Positions 27,169 through 37,831 are shown, counted from the stretch's first letter. The stretch: DNA of 46,660 nucleotides from an uncultured Clostridia bacterium (GCA_944383305.1 CALWOZ010000020.1:1-46660); one strand, 5' to 3'. Notes: a model not told the origin generated them from the sequence alone. Translations and numbers: made by a program.

Positions 27169-28362
27169 TCATTCTCCTTTAGATGATTTTTTCTGTATTC
27201 TCATCTTATCATCTGCAATCTTAATAATGTTATCTACTCCCGTTTTCAATAATTCTTCATCTACAAATATGTATCCAATACTTGCTGAAACCTTATACTC
27301 TTTTGTCTTTTTATCTAATATATTTATTTTTTCATTAATTCTATCTAAAATACTTTTAATATCCCTCTCTTCTATGTCGTTTAAAATTATAAGGAACTCA
27401 TCTCCCCCAATTCTTGCCACTAAATCATATTCTCTAATAGCTTGTTTTATGACCTTACTAACATTTATTATGTATTCATCACCAAACTCATGACCTAATG
27501 TATCATTTACCATTTTTAAACCGTCTATATCAGCAAATAAAATGGCAAAATTAAATATATTATCTCTATATTTTTCTCTTAAATTAGATATAATATACTT
27601 TCTATTATAACAAGAGGTTAAATCGTCTTTTAAAACCTTATCTTCTATACTTTTTTTATGAATATTACTTTGTATCTTAGCCAATTCTAATTGATCAGAC
27701 TTTCTTTTAAAAGCTACTATATTAACACTTTTTATACTATAAAAAAATAAAATATAAAATAGTACAAACGTTAATATAGGTACAGTAATAAATGTTACCA
27801 AATATTCTGATGAATATTGTGTAGACTGCAAAGTTATAACATCTATAATAGTATAAAATATTATGAAAGTATCTATAGCAGATACCATTAAAGAATAAAT
27901 AGGTGTTGTAGATAATTTAATAATATCTTTATTAGATACAACCTTTAACCATACTGTTAAAACTATATGCAATATTATAAACAATGTAGAGATACTGCTA
28001 TAAAATAAATTAGGCGTATTAAATAACTCATAAGGTGTCACACCAAGTATTAATGAATATATTGGTATAAATAACATTTGACTAGCACTAATGTGAACAA
28101 CTATTATACTAACGTACAAAAATGCTTGAGTAAATTTCGCCTTAGAAAAAACTAAAAATTCTATTGTCAAAGTAATAAGTACCCAAAAATATGATAAATA
28201 ATAAGGAGTTTTTAAATAATAAGCAAAAACCATTAAAAATGTATTTAAACAAGACATAGCTAAATATATTAATATATTCTTTTGAAAGTTTACTAAAATT
28301 TTTGCTACGTATGAAAAAATATAAAAATTAAAACAAAAAAATATGATAATTGCTAAATACAT
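27169..28362 (-). CDS. Membrane diguanylate cyclase (GGDEF) with I-site
   Basis: 397 residues. About six or seven membrane helices over 1-215 with no known sensor-domain motif, a helical linker, then GGDEF at about 245-395. Active site GGDEF at 319-323 after FADIDGLKMVNDTLGH; the inhibitory I-site REYD is at 310-313 with the correct five-residue spacing. Product feedback is therefore expected, unlike its neighbour. SD AAGGGGG and a good promoter (28427-28455) mark it as first gene of the pair. The shared layout suggests tandem duplication followed by divergence. Confidence 0.92.
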   Translation of the reverse strand: MYLAIIIFFCFNFYIFSYVAKILVNFQKNILIYLAMSCLNTFLMVFAYYLKTPYYLSYFWVLITLTIEFLVFSKAKFTQAFLYVSIIVVHISASQMLFIPIYSLILGVTPYELFNTPNLFYSSISTLFIILHIVLTVWLKVVSNKDIIKLSTTPIYSLMVSAIDTFIIFYTIIDVITLQSTQYSSEYLVTFITVPILTFVLFYILFFYSIKSVNIVAFKRKSDQLELAKIQSNIHKKSIEDKVLKDDLTSCYNRKYIISNLREKYRDNIFNFAILFADIDGLKMVNDTLGHEFGDEYIINVSKVIKQAIREYDLVARIGGDEFLIILNDIEERDIKSILDRINEKINILDKKTKEYKVSASIGYIFVDEELLKTGVDNIIKIADDKMRIQKKSSKGE

Positions 28363-28426
28363 AATTTACCCCCTTATATAAATGTTTTAAAGTTATATTA
28401 ATAATATAAACTATATAATACTTTAT

Positions 28427-28455
28427 ATTATAGAACATATTAAAGTAAAATACAA
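28427..28455 (-). promoter_or_regulatory. SigA promoter of the GGDEF pair
   Basis: Minus-strand TTGTAT (28450-28455), 17-base spacer, TATAAT (28427-28432), about 65 bases before the start codon. Confidence 0.7.
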
Positions 28456-28485
28456 TAACTATATAAAATTTAATTTTTTACATAG

Positions 28486-28623
28486 CTAATAGGCTACCAC
28501 AAATTTTGACCTTTGTGCTAACTTCTTTAAAAATATATAATAAAGATTAATTAAATATCCCCCCCCGTTAATTCTAAAAGTAGTCATTTTAAATTTTATA
28601 TTTGTTCTACAAATATGTTCCAT
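28486..28623 (-). CDS. 45-residue ORF with a G8 tract
   Basis: Small ORF of unknown family. It begins MEHICRTNIKFKMTTFRING and ends KLAQRSKFVVAY, basic and partly hydrophobic. Support is good for its size: SD GGAGGG 5 bases before the ATG and a promoter with extended -10 at 28653-28681. A run of eight G (28559-28566 as C on the plus strand) encodes its central Gly residues, so slippage would shift the frame. It ends 31 bases before the -35 of the GGDEF pair. Options: a small protein, a toxin-like peptide or a leader. Confidence 0.5.
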   Translation of the reverse strand: MEHICRTNIKFKMTTFRINGGGYLINLYYIFLKKLAQRSKFVVAY

Positions 28624-28652
28624 ATTATCCCTCCTTTACAACTTTTTGTATT

Positions 28653-28681
28653 ATTTTACCATTTTATATACTTTTAGTCAA
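28653..28681 (-). promoter_or_regulatory. Promoter of the 45-residue ORF
   Basis: Minus-strand TTGACT (28676-28681), 17-base spacer, TGG-TAAAAT (28653-28658). Confidence 0.65.
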
Positions 28682-28698
28682 TACTTTTATATATAAAA

Positions 28699-28722
28699 AA
28701 GACTAGATAAAAATCTAGTCTT
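28699..28722 (-). terminator. Terminator of the XRE regulator gene
   Basis: AAGACTAGAT and ATCTAGTCTT with a 4-base loop, followed on the minus strand by a T-run. It insulates the 45-residue ORF from the regulator. Confidence 0.85.
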
Positions 28723-28796
28723 AAATTAAATAAAAATTCAATTAATATATTTTAGTTAAATTTCTAGTCTATTTTGTATTGGGGAAAATATATATA

Positions 28797-29186
28797 TTAT
28801 TCCATCTCTTCATCTTTAGATAATTTTTCAAATTTTGATGAAGTATACTTTTTAAAGCCTTTCATAGTAGAAATAAAGAAGTCAAGTTCAGCTTCATCCA
28901 TACTACTAAGATAAGTAGATATAGTAGTTCTTTTTTTATCAAGGCTTGTATCTTCTTTAACTACAATTTTATTATCTAAAGGACAAGTAATAAGTGTGTC
29001 TAATGAGATACTAAAAAACTCTGCTATTTTACAAAGATTTTTAATGCTAGTACCTCTTTGTCCTCTTTCTATTAAGCCTAAGAAACCTGGAGCAATATTT
29101 AAAATTTCTGAAAGCTCGTCTATTGTAAGGTCTCTTTTTTGACGTTCAAATCTAATGTTTGAACCAATAATCTTATTATAATCCAT
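28797..29186 (-). CDS. XRE-family transcriptional regulator
   Basis: 129 residues. Residues 5-65 form a Cro/C1-type helix-turn-helix (IRFERQKRDLTIDELSEILN, then PGFLGLIERGQRGTS). The remaining 60 residues are charged and helical, ending in an acidic tail, perhaps for dimerisation; no ligand domain is recognised. ATG with SD AGGAGGAAA. It has its own promoter and a flanking inverted repeat suggesting autoregulation, and its own terminator. Targets are unknown. Confidence 0.88.
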   Translation of the reverse strand: MDYNKIIGSNIRFERQKRDLTIDELSEILNIAPGFLGLIERGQRGTSIKNLCKIAEFFSISLDTLITCPLDNKIVVKEDTSLDKKRTTISTYLSSMDEAELDFFISTMKGFKKYTSSKFEKLSKDEEME

Positions 29187-29218
29187 ATTTTTTTCCTCCT
29201 AAAAAATAAAATTTAAAA

Positions 29219-29262
29219 ATATCTTAAATATATCGCTTTTAAATATGTATAAGATATATTTA
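29219..29262. promoter_or_regulatory. Inverted repeat in the XRE leader
   Basis: AAATATCTTA (near 29218) and TAAGATATATTT (near 29249) form an imperfect dyad between the promoter and the start codon, a sensible place for a self-operator. Confidence 0.35.
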
Positions 29263-29267
29263 ACATT

Positions 29268-29296
29268 ATTGTAACACAAATAGAATTGTATTTCAA
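29268..29296 (-). promoter_or_regulatory. SigA promoter of the XRE regulator
   Basis: Minus-strand TTGAAA (29291-29296), 17-base spacer, TACAAT (29268-29273). Confidence 0.7.
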
Positions 29297-29325
29297 GAGT
29301 TATTGCAAAAAATGTAAATTTTTAT

Positions 29326-29841
29326 TTATAAATATTCTTTAATATACTTTCTATACCCTATTTCTTCTAGACATTCAGCCTTTTTAATAACTAAATCTTG
29401 AAGATTTTTTCTATAATAAAGGATTCTATCTCCTACATTTGTGTCAAAAGCCCCTAATATTTGTATAGCTAAAAGCCCTGCATTTGCTCCTCCGTTTATA
29501 GCAACAGTAGCAACTGGTATGCCTGCTGGCATTTGAACAATAGAATATAAAGAATCAACACCATTTAAAGTTTTTGTTTTTATAGGAACTCCTATAACTG
29601 GAATAGTAGTTATAGATGCAATCATTCCTGGTAAATGAGCTGCTCCACCTGCTCCTGCTATAATTATTTTTATACCATTACTTTTTGCATTTTTAGCATA
29701 TTCATATAACCTATCTGGAGTTCTATGTGCTGATACAATAGTTATTTCATAGTCTATATTAAAATCTTCTAAAACTTTTGCAGTTTCTCCCATAACTTTT
29801 AAATCTGAGTCACTTCCCATAATAATTCCTACTTTACTCAT
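29326..29841 (-). CDS. purE: N5-carboxyaminoimidazole ribonucleotide mutase
   Basis: 171-residue class I PurE that converts N5-CAIR to CAIR in purine synthesis. Conserved [13 protein letters not shown] at the start, [12 protein letters not shown] near 42-53 (catalytic His) and [14 protein letters not shown] near 69. A normal length. It follows purK by 10 bases, with SD GGAGGGATAAT, so the pair forms one operon. No other purine gene is in the window. Confidence 0.97.
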   Translation of the reverse strand: MSKVGIIMGSDSDLKVMGETAKVLEDFNIDYEITIVSAHRTPDRLYEYAKNAKSNGIKIIIAGAGGAAHLPGMIASITTIPVIGVPIKTKTLNGVDSLYSIVQMPAGIPVATVAINGGANAGLLAIQILGAFDTNVGDRILYYRKNLQDLVIKKAECLEEIGYRKYIKEYL

Positions 29842-29851
29842 ATTATCCCTC

Positions 29852-31015
29852 CTATTTAGATATAAATTTTATGTACTGGTAGGCTTTTGTAGCATTCTTT
29901 TCTGCTTGTTCTAAACACTCCATCGAACAAGTAATATGTCCCATTTTTCTTTTAGGAACTGTTTGTTTTTTACCATATATATGTACAAATACATTTTCTA
30001 TGTTTAAAGCCTCTATAACCCCTTCTACTAATGTATCTCCTTTGTATCCTTCTTCTCCTAAAAGATTTATCATAACCGTAGGATTTAAAAGATTAGTGCT
30101 TCCTAAAGGTAATGATAGTATGGCTCTAATATGGTTTTCAAACTGACTAGTGACACAGCCCTCTATTGTATAATGACCTGAATTATGTGGTCTTGGAGCT
30201 ATTTCATTTACTAATACTTCTCCGTCTTTTGTTATAAAAAACTCTACACAAAACATTCCAACACCATTAAATATATCTATTATCTTATGGGCTATATCTA
30301 TGGCTTTTTGTTTACTACTTTCATTTATATCAGCCGGAACAATTGTTTTATGTAAAATATTGTCTATATGTATATTATTACCTACTGGATATACTTTTAT
30401 ATCTTTATTTATTCCACCACAAGCAAGAACAGATACTTCTAATTTAAAATCTACAAATTTTTCTACCATTAATGACATATTAAAATTAGGATTTAATGTT
30501 AAAAATCCTTTTTCTATATCTTCTTCACATTTTATAATAAAATTACCTTTGCCATCATATCCTCCAGTACAAGATTTTAAAACTAATGGATAAGAAAACT
30601 CTTTAGCAACATTTTTTATTTCTTCTATACTATTAACTAGACAAAAATCTGGTACACAAATATTATTTTCTTTTAAAATAGTTTTTTGTGTAAATTTATT
30701 TTGAATAGTTTTTAGACAGCTAGGGCTAGGATAAACTTTATGTCCACGTTCTTCAAGTTCCATAAGAGATTGATAATCTATATGCTCAAATTCATATGTT
30801 AATACATCACATTGATTGGCTAAAGAAATAATAGCCTCTTTATCTGAAAAATTAGCAACAATATGATTATCACATATACTACTAGCTGGACAATCTTTTG
30901 TAGGGTCTAATATGGTGACATAACAACCTAGTTTTTTGGCTTCTAATATCATCATTTTACCAAGTTGTCCCCCTCCAATTATACCTATTTTTTGGCTTAT
31001 GGGATAAAAACTCAT
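29852..31015 (-). CDS. purK: N5-carboxyaminoimidazole ribonucleotide synthase
   Basis: 387-residue ATP-grasp enzyme that carboxylates AIR with bicarbonate and ATP. The N-terminal pre-ATP-grasp motif [14 protein letters not shown], the ATP-grasp [12 protein letters not shown] near 150 and [16 protein letters not shown] near 270 are clear. ATG with SD TAGGAGTG. First gene of purK-purE. No purine riboswitch core was seen in the 200-base leader. Confidence 0.97.
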   Translation of the reverse strand: MSFYPISQKIGIIGGGQLGKMMILEAKKLGCYVTILDPTKDCPASSICDNHIVANFSDKEAIISLANQCDVLTYEFEHIDYQSLMELEERGHKVYPSPSCLKTIQNKFTQKTILKENNICVPDFCLVNSIEEIKNVAKEFSYPLVLKSCTGGYDGKGNFIIKCEEDIEKGFLTLNPNFNMSLMVEKFVDFKLEVSVLACGGINKDIKVYPVGNNIHIDNILHKTIVPADINESSKQKAIDIAHKIIDIFNGVGMFCVEFFITKDGEVLVNEIAPRPHNSGHYTIEGCVTSQFENHIRAILSLPLGSTNLLNPTVMINLLGEEGYKGDTLVEGVIEALNIENVFVHIYGKKQTVPKRKMGHITCSMECLEQAEKNATKAYQYIKFISK

Positions 31016-31172
31016 ATAAAAACACTCCTAAAGTAAAAATATTTATTTTTAGTATATCATAAAAATAATTATATGTCGACAATCAATTTTTTTCATATTT
31101 TATATCAAAAATCATTTATAATTTTTATCTTTAATAATAAAATCATAGTTTAATTGAAATTAATAAAAATAC

Positions 31173-31201
31173 TTGTTTTATATAATTTAATTTGTTATAA
31201 T
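31173..31201 (+). promoter_or_regulatory. SigA promoter of the CDF transporter
   Basis: TTGTTT (31173-31178), 17-base spacer, TATAAT (31196-31201), 33 bases before the start codon. Confidence 0.65.
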
Positions 31202-31234
31202 TTTTATTAATGTTATTATATTGAGGAGGTAATA

Positions 31235-32407
31235 ATGACAACTTTACTAATAAAATTATTTATAAAAGATTATAAAAATATAAAAGATGAAAATATTAGA
31301 AAAAAATATGGTGAATTAGGAAGTTTTGTGGGTATAGGCAGTAATATAGTGTTATTTATAATAAAGTTTTTAATAGGTGTTTTTATAAATAGCGTTGCTA
31401 TAATGGCAGATTCTTTTAATAATTTATCTGATAGCTTATCTTCCATAATAACACTTATTGGGTTTAAATTAGGAGCCAAGCCTGCCGATGAAGAACACCC
31501 TTTTGGACACGGGAGAATGGAGTATATATCTGGTCTTGTTGTATCATTTATAATAATGCTTATAGGGTTTGAATTTTTAAAAACTTCATTTTTTAAAATT
31601 ATAAATCCAGAAAATATTTCTTTTAGCTATCTTACTATATTTATACTACTAATAACTGTTATGGTTAAAATATGGCAAGCTCTTTTTAACAAAAAAATAG
31701 GTATTCTTATTAATTCCCATTCTTTAATAGCCACTGCTACTGACAGTAGAAATGATGTTATTGTCACTTCTGTAACTATTTTATCTCTTGTTATATTTAA
31801 AATATTTGGTCTAAACTTAGATGGATATTTAGGTTTATTTGTGGCTTTATTTTTAATGTACTCTGGCTTTAATCTAGCTAAAGAAACTTTATCTCCTCTT
31901 TTGGGTGAAGCTATTGACAATGAACTTGCTGAAAAAATTAAATCCATAGCTTTAAGCTATGACGAGGTAATAGGTGTTCACGATATACTAGTCCATAATT
32001 ATGGTCCTAATAAAAGTATGGCATCTTTACACGTAGAAGTTCCTAATAATATAGATATAAATATTTCTCACGAAACAATTGACCTTATAGAAAAAAGAGT
32101 TCAAGAAGAACTTAACATATTTTTGACCATACATATGGACCCTATAAATATAGATGATAAGAGAATAAATATTATAGTAGATACTATTAAAAACGTATTA
32201 AACCAATATGATGAAGACTTAGACACTCACGACCACAGACTTGTAGATGGTAAAAATAATATAAATTTTATTTTTGATTTAGTTATACCTTATAATTTTT
32301 CAAAAGAAAAAGAAACAAAACTTATTAGAGATATTAAAAACTCTGTAATGAACTTAGACAAAAGATATAAATGTATAATAAATATAGAAAAAAGCTTTAT
32401 TAAATAA
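31235..32407 (+). CDS. Cation diffusion facilitator family transporter
   Basis: 390-residue divalent metal/proton antiporter. Six membrane helices over about 30-215, with metal-site residues D59 and N63 (MADSFNNLSDSLSS) in helix 2 and D171/D175 (ATDSRNDVIVTS) in helix 5. DxxxD in helix 5 rather than HxxxD favours manganese or iron over zinc, as in MntE-like members. The cytoplasmic ferredoxin-like domain (about 220-300) has the usual VHDILVHNYGP, then a further soluble domain to 390 that makes it longer than the 300-residue norm. SD GAGGAGG. The FtsK/SpoIIIE gene follows after 48 bases. Confidence 0.92.
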   Translation: MTTLLIKLFIKDYKNIKDENIRKKYGELGSFVGIGSNIVLFIIKFLIGVFINSVAIMADSFNNLSDSLSSIITLIGFKLGAKPADEEHPFGHGRMEYISGLVVSFIIMLIGFEFLKTSFFKIINPENISFSYLTIFILLITVMVKIWQALFNKKIGILINSHSLIATATDSRNDVIVTSVTILSLVIFKIFGLNLDGYLGLFVALFLMYSGFNLAKETLSPLLGEAIDNELAEKIKSIALSYDEVIGVHDILVHNYGPNKSMASLHVEVPNNIDINISHETIDLIEKRVQEELNIFLTIHMDPINIDDKRINIIVDTIKNVLNQYDEDLDTHDHRLVDGKNNINFIFDLVIPYNFSKEKETKLIRDIKNSVMNLDKRYKCIINIEKSFIK

Positions 32408-32455
32408 CTAAGCTTTATTATATTTAATAAAAATAATATAAAGGATGTTTATAAA

Positions 32456-35400
32456 ATGGCTAAAACAGAAAGTAAAAAAAATAACACAAAAAATAAAAGC
32501 CCTAAAAAAAATACTGTTTCTAAAAAACCTATTAATACTAGCCTATCATTAGAAATAACCTGTATACTTATAATATGTTTTAGTATATTACTTATAATAA
32601 GTATATTTTTTGGAGGTGGTGGTTTTTTAGGTAATGCCTTAAATAGCTTTTTTAAGGGCTTGTTTGGCATAGGTGCATACTTATTACCTATAATAATGAT
32701 TGTATCTAGTGTATATTTATTTTTTTCTCAAGTTAATAAAATAAATATTTTTAAAGTTACTTTATCCATTATATCATTTACCCTTTTAATAAGCTTCTTT
32801 CACATTATAACTAGACAAGATATAAATAATTTTTCAAGCTACTTTACATATTTAGGCAATGAATATAAAACGGCAAGATTTTTAGACGGAGGTGTTTTAG
32901 GGGCATTAATAGGTGATTTATTTTTAAAAATAATGGGCGTTTTTGCAAGTTGTACAGTTATTATTATCCTATTTATAGCTACTATTTTTCTTTTAACTGG
33001 TAAGTCATTTTTTACGACTGTATATAAAGGCATAAAAAATCTCTCTAACTATTTTTATTATGAATATGACATAGAAGAAGAGTTTGAAGAAGATATTAAT
33101 GTACCTAAACAAAGAAAACAAAGTATTTTTTCCAAAATAAAGGATACCATATCAAAATCTAAACAATATAAATATGAAGAAGAATACGAAGAAGAGTATA
33201 TAGAAGAAAAACCTAGAAGGTCAATACCTGAAACAGAAAACATATCAAATAACACGCCTAGAAGAACTTTAAAAAGGTATAATAACTACATTTTTGATGG
33301 TATAGATAGATACAGACGTATACAAAAACCTGTATTTTTTGATATGAATACAAAACCTAAAATAGATAAAGATAGAAAAATAATTTTTGCAATAGATGAA
33401 ATAAATAATCCACAAAAATATATTAATAAATCTACAAGAAATGAAAAAAGTAACTCTAATATAGATAAAAACATTAATTCCAATGATAATATTTACTCTA
33501 CTACTGCAAATATTATAAAAGATTTTGAAAATAACTTAAATAAAAATACATTACCTGATACAGATTTATTTGAAATTAAATCCAAAGAAGAATACATTAA
33601 TGATGTTTATAAAAAAAGGAAAAATAATGATTTACCAACAAATAATAAATTTGATATAGATTTAAAATTTACAAATAATAAGAATATAGAAGATATATTT
33701 GAAAATCCACCAGAACAATTTTTATCTGATAACACAGAAGATAATTCGCTAAATAATTTAGACCAGTTTTATGATTTTAACAAAGATATAGATAATGATA
33801 TAGTTAATGATACAGTTAATACAGAAATTAACGATGAAAGCCACGATGATAGTTTTATAAATATTGATGAAAATAATATAGATTATAGTAATACACAAGA
33901 CCAAGAAATATTTAATATTCAAAGTAAATCTATTGACAATGAACCTGTTTTAAATGAAAATAACACAAAAAAAGAGAATAATATAAGCTCATCATATATA
34001 GAAAAAGATAATGATGGATTTACAATTATAAATCAAGATATTAACAATACAAATAAAAACTTATCTTCTTCTACAAAAAATATTGACAAATCTGAAGAAA
34101 AGTTTCAAAATATAAATGAACCTGTTATTATTAAACCTGACGTAGAAAAAATGGTTACAAATTTACAAGCCGAAGAGGAAAATGTAAAAAAAGAATATGT
34201 TTTTCCTAAACTAACATTTTTATCTAAAAATCCTAATGAATCTAATGAAAATAATGATATGGAACTTAGAGAAAACTCTTATATTTTAGTTAAAACTTTA
34301 AAAAGTTTTAATGTAAATGCTCAAGTTATAAATATAAGTAAAGGTCCTTCTGTTACAAGATATGAACTTTCTATTGAAGATGGTATTAAGGTTAGTAAAA
34401 TATTAGGTCTTGCTGACAACCTTGCTCTTAGCTTAGCTGCTAGTTCTATAAGGATAGAAGCTCCTATACCGGGAAAATCTGCTGTTGGTATAGAAATACC
34501 TAATAAAGAAGTTAAAAGTGTATTTTTAAGCGAAGTAATATGTGCTGAAAAATTCCAAAAATTCCCTTCAAAAGTTGCTTTTGGTTTAGGCAAGGATATA
34601 ACAGGTAATGTTATTGTAACAGATATTGCAAAAATGCCTCATATGCTTATAGCTGGTGCCACTGGTTCTGGTAAAAGTGTTTGTATAAACACACTTATTA
34701 CAAGTATACTTTATAAGGCTAATCCTGACGAAGTAAAACTTATGATGATAGACCCAAAAGTTGTAGAACTTAGCGTTTACAATGGTATCCCTCATCTTTT
34801 GACACCAGTTGTTACAGAGCCAGAAAAGGCTGCTGGTGTTTTAAATTGGGCTGTATCTGAAATGATGGAAAGATATAACCTTTTTGCACAAACAGGTACT
34901 AGAAATCTTGTAGGCTACAATACATTAAAAGAGGAAAATGGTGAAGAAAAACTACCACAAATAATAATTATTATAGACGAGCTTGCCGATCTTATGATGG
35001 TTGCTGCAAAGGAAGTTGAAGCTTCTATATGTAGGCTTGCTCAACTTGCTAGAGCAGCAGGTATACATCTTATTATAGCCACACAAAGACCATCTGTCGA
35101 TGTTATTACTGGTCTTATAAAGGCTAATATCCCTTCTCGAATAGCTTTTGCTGTATCTAGTGGTACAGACTCTCGTACAGTTTTAGATACTGTTGGGGCT
35201 GAAAAGTTATTAGGTAAGGGGGATATGTTATTTAGGTCTGTTGATATGAACAAACCTTTAAGGATACAAGGTGCTTTCATCTCAGATAAAGAAGTTGAAC
35301 ATATTGTTACTTTTATAAAAGAAAATAGTTCACCTAATTATGATGAAAGTATTATTAATAAAATTGAAACGTCAACAAAGTCTAACGATAATATGTCATC

Positions 35401-35635
35401 GGATTCTTCAGATGAACTTACTGAAGATGTCATTGCCTTTTTAGTGAAAAAAGGTAAGGCTTCTACTTCTATGATACAACGTCAATTTAGAATTGGCTAT
35501 AATAGAGCTGCAAGAATTATAGAAGAATTAGAAGATAGAGGTATTGTTTCTTCTGAAAATGGTAGCAAACAACGTGATGTATTAATGGATAGATACCAAT
35601 ATGAAGAATATCAAAATAGATATAATAATTATTAA
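32456..35635 (+). CDS. ftsK: FtsK/SpoIIIE DNA translocase
   Basis: 1059-residue DNA motor for chromosome segregation, and for forespore DNA transfer if it is the SpoIIIE copy. Four membrane helices over about 28-185. Residues about 200-560 form a long linker, acidic and Asn-rich, that makes it some 250 residues longer than Bacillus SpoIIIE. The motor has a Walker A GATGSGKS at 734-741, Walker [12 protein letters not shown] near 838 and [12 protein letters not shown] near 875. The C-terminal gamma winged helix is at about 985-1050 ([18 protein letters not shown]). SD AAGGATG is weak. The downstream gene begins 30 bases later. Confidence 0.95.
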   Translation: MAKTESKKNNTKNKSPKKNTVSKKPINTSLSLEITCILIICFSILLIISIFFGGGGFLGNALNSFFKGLFGIGAYLLPIIMIVSSVYLFFSQVNKINIFKVTLSIISFTLLISFFHIITRQDINNFSSYFTYLGNEYKTARFLDGGVLGALIGDLFLKIMGVFASCTVIIILFIATIFLLTGKSFFTTVYKGIKNLSNYFYYEYDIEEEFEEDINVPKQRKQSIFSKIKDTISKSKQYKYEEEYEEEYIEEKPRRSIPETENISNNTPRRTLKRYNNYIFDGIDRYRRIQKPVFFDMNTKPKIDKDRKIIFAIDEINNPQKYINKSTRNEKSNSNIDKNINSNDNIYSTTANIIKDFENNLNKNTLPDTDLFEIKSKEEYINDVYKKRKNNDLPTNNKFDIDLKFTNNKNIEDIFENPPEQFLSDNTEDNSLNNLDQFYDFNKDIDNDIVNDTVNTEINDESHDDSFINIDENNIDYSNTQDQEIFNIQSKSIDNEPVLNENNTKKENNISSSYIEKDNDGFTIINQDINNTNKNLSSSTKNIDKSEEKFQNINEPVIIKPDVEKMVTNLQAEEENVKKEYVFPKLTFLSKNPNESNENNDMELRENSYILVKTLKSFNVNAQVINISKGPSVTRYELSIEDGIKVSKILGLADNLALSLAASSIRIEAPIPGKSAVGIEIPNKEVKSVFLSEVICAEKFQKFPSKVAFGLGKDITGNVIVTDIAKMPHMLIAGATGSGKSVCINTLITSILYKANPDEVKLMMIDPKVVELSVYNGIPHLLTPVVTEPEKAAGVLNWAVSEMMERYNLFAQTGTRNLVGYNTLKEENGEEKLPQIIIIIDELADLMMVAAKEVEASICRLAQLARAAGIHLIIATQRPSVDVITGLIKANIPSRIAFAVSSGTDSRTVLDTVGAEKLLGKGDMLFRSVDMNKPLRIQGAFISDKEVEHIVTFIKENSSPNYDESIINKIETSTKSNDNMSSDSSDELTEDVIAFLVKKGKASTSMIQRQFRIGYNRAARIIEELEDRGIVSSENGSKQRDVLMDRYQYEEYQNRYNNY

Positions 35636-35665
35636 AAACTAAACTTTATTTTAAGGAGAATTTAT

Positions 35666-36661
35666 ATGAAAAAATCAACAATTGGAATAATTATTTTAGA
35701 GGTTATACTTATAATTGTAGTTATTGGCTACAACACTTTTGGTATAGGTCAACCTAAAAACATAGAAAATGTTATCCAAAGAGAGCTTAAAGGTAATGAA
35801 CAAGCTTCTTTAAATTATTTATTAAAATATGAAATGCCTAGTGGATATGAAGAGGCAATAGATTTAACTGGTGAAATATCTATTAGAGAACAAGAAGGCA
35901 ATAGTATGTTCACTGCCGAACCTGTTTTAATTGAACAATTACCTATGGAACAATTTTTCCAAAGTCAAGAATATCTCTTTTCTAGTGCTGGAACATATAA
36001 TATAATTTCTGAAGTATCAACTGAAGAAAAAGATAGAACTATTACTAAAAAAATTTATGAAGTATCTAATGATTTTGTACAATTATATGCTTTAATTGGT
36101 ACAATACAATTTAAAGACAATCCAAATGAATATATAGGTATAGTTGGTAATAGTACTTCTCAAGATTATGAAAAAGATTTAGATACTCTTTTAAACTCTA
36201 TAAACTATACAAAGCAAACTATTGACAAAGAAAAATTATATTCTAATGATTTAGAAAATGTAAAAATAACTATCCCAGGTAACTGGAGAAGACTTGAAAG
36301 AGCTGTCCCTTATAGTTTTTATAAACAAGATGAAAATAACATAGCATATATTATAGCTAGTAGTATGGATAAACAACAAGAAGATTCACAAGAAAATTAT
36401 GATTATTTAGTAGAATCCTTTACTCAAGAGGATGGTGCTAATTTAATTGAAGATAGAAAAGCAGAAACTGTTGGTAATAAAACTATAACAAATACAACAA
36501 TTGAATATGAAGGAACAAATACGACTACTATTCTTACATTAATAGAATTTTCAAACTCTAATATATATACTATAGTTAGATTTGATATAGTAAGTGAAGA
36601 AGGAATTGATTATATAAAACCTGAAATAGACTCTATAATAAATTCTATTGAACTTAAATAA
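35666..36661 (+). CDS. Membrane-anchored extracytoplasmic protein of unknown function
   Basis: 331 residues. One N-terminal membrane helix or uncleaved signal at about 6-25 (GIIILEVILIIVVIGY), no lipobox. Two similar-sized domains follow (about 35-190 and 195-331); the second opens with VKITIPGNWRRLE, reminiscent of PsbP-like lipoproteins that begin with a FxIxxPxxW strand, and the first ends in LDTLLNSINY as the second ends in IDSIINSIEL, hinting at internal duplication. SD AAGGAG. It closes the CDF-FtsK run before a terminator. Function unknown. Confidence 0.7.
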   Translation: MKKSTIGIIILEVILIIVVIGYNTFGIGQPKNIENVIQRELKGNEQASLNYLLKYEMPSGYEEAIDLTGEISIREQEGNSMFTAEPVLIEQLPMEQFFQSQEYLFSSAGTYNIISEVSTEEKDRTITKKIYEVSNDFVQLYALIGTIQFKDNPNEYIGIVGNSTSQDYEKDLDTLLNSINYTKQTIDKEKLYSNDLENVKITIPGNWRRLERAVPYSFYKQDENNIAYIIASSMDKQQEDSQENYDYLVESFTQEDGANLIEDRKAETVGNKTITNTTIEYEGTNTTTILTLIEFSNSNIYTIVRFDIVSEEGIDYIKPEIDSIINSIELK

Positions 36662-36702
36662 TAAAAATACTCTTATTTACTATTTACCATCAAATAAGAT
36701 AT

Positions 36703-36746
36703 AAAAAAGAGATACAGACACTTATTTATGTCTATATCTCTTTTTT
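36703..36746 (+). terminator. Terminator after the ftsK operon
   Basis: AAAAAAGAGATA and TATCTCTTTTTT with an inner AGACA/TGTCT pairing; strong T-run. Confidence 0.85.
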
Positions 36747-36937
36747 ATATTAGTAGGCTGAAATACTTATTTGTTATATAATCCTTATCTTTTATTTAAG
36801 TTATATTCCCATTTTTTTTGATTTTGTATAAAATATCAAAAAATTGATTTAATATAAATATAGTTAAATATTTAAAATATATATTAATAAAATTTTCTAT
36901 TTTGTTATTTACAACTTATAAAACTCTTAAACAATGT

Positions 36938-37831
36938 TTATATTACCCTTTGTTTATTTAAAAAATTATAATAAGCTCCTATTATACCTGCATTATTTTT
37001 ATGTTTTGCAAAAGAAATTTTGGTATTTTTAAATATAGGCTCTATTAAATACTTTTTAACACTATTTACTATTTTGTCATACAAATAATCTTTTTGAGCC
37101 ATTATACCTCCACCTAAAACAACTATCTCTGGATTTATAACATAACATATATTAGCTATTCCATATCCTAAATAATCGCATAATTTGTCTATTTGCTCTA
37201 TACAAATTTTATCATTTTGTTTTGCTCTTTCAAAGATAATTTTTCCATCAATATCACTTTTGTCTACTCCTAAAATATTGGCTACATTCTCAACTAATGC
37301 AGTAGTAGATGCTATATTTTGAAATGTACTATTAAACATATTCATATATCCAACCTCACAACCACTATTAGAAAATCCATTTATTAATTTATTTTGTATA
37401 ATAATACAGCCTCCTATCCCTGTACCTATTGTAAGACATAAACTAGAATGTGTATTTTGGGCTGCTCCAACATAATTTTCACAAATACCAGCACAATTTA
37501 CATCATTTTCAACTTCACAAGGAATAGAATATAGTTGTTCAAATGATTTTTTATAATTTATACCAATATAGTTAGGTATAGAATTATTGGCATATATAAT
37601 TTCTCCTGTTTTAGAGTTTACCATACCTGCTGTAGATATACATATACCATATATTTTTCTTTCTAAAATATAATTATCACATATATTTTTAACTTTATTA
37701 AAAATATATTCTCCACCTTTAAAAGCTTCCGTTTTTGTTTCTTTGGCTTCTAAAATATTTCCTATTTCATCTATGATACCATATTTTATCATAGTTCCAC
37801 CTATATCAATAGATATATATTGTTTTATCAT
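36938..37831 (-). CDS. nanK: ROK family kinase, probable N-acetylmannosamine kinase
   Basis: 297-residue sugar kinase/ROK protein without a DNA-binding domain. Phosphate motif DIGGTMIKYGIIDE at 9-22, catalytic-loop EVENDVNCAG near 106-115, GTGIGGCI near 136. The CxCGxxGC zinc motif of many ROK enzymes is missing (the region reads SGCEVGYMNMF), as in several Firmicute BglK/NanK-type members. Its position after nanA, a symporter and yhcH supports ManNAc phosphorylation to ManNAc-6-P, the substrate of NanE. The start overlaps the yhcH stop by 4 bases. Confidence 0.82.
   Translation of the reverse strand: MIKQYISIDIGGTMIKYGIIDEIGNILEAKETKTEAFKGGEYIFNKVKNICDNYILERKIYGICISTAGMVNSKTGEIIYANNSIPNYIGINYKKSFEQLYSIPCEVENDVNCAGICENYVGAAQNTHSSLCLTIGTGIGGCIIIQNKLINGFSNSGCEVGYMNMFNSTFQNIASTTALVENVANILGVDKSDIDGKIIFERAKQNDKICIEQIDKLCDYLGYGIANICYVINPEIVVLGGGIMAQKDYLYDKIVNSVKKYLIEPIFKNTKISFAKHKNNAGIIGAYYNFLNKQRVI

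Noticed and set aside
31016..31234. Purine riboswitch before purK
   Set aside because: No aptamer core or expression-platform hairpin was found in the leader.
36938..37831. ROK protein as transcription repressor
   Set aside because: It has no N-terminal helix-turn-helix and starts directly with the phosphate-binding motif, so a kinase is more likely.
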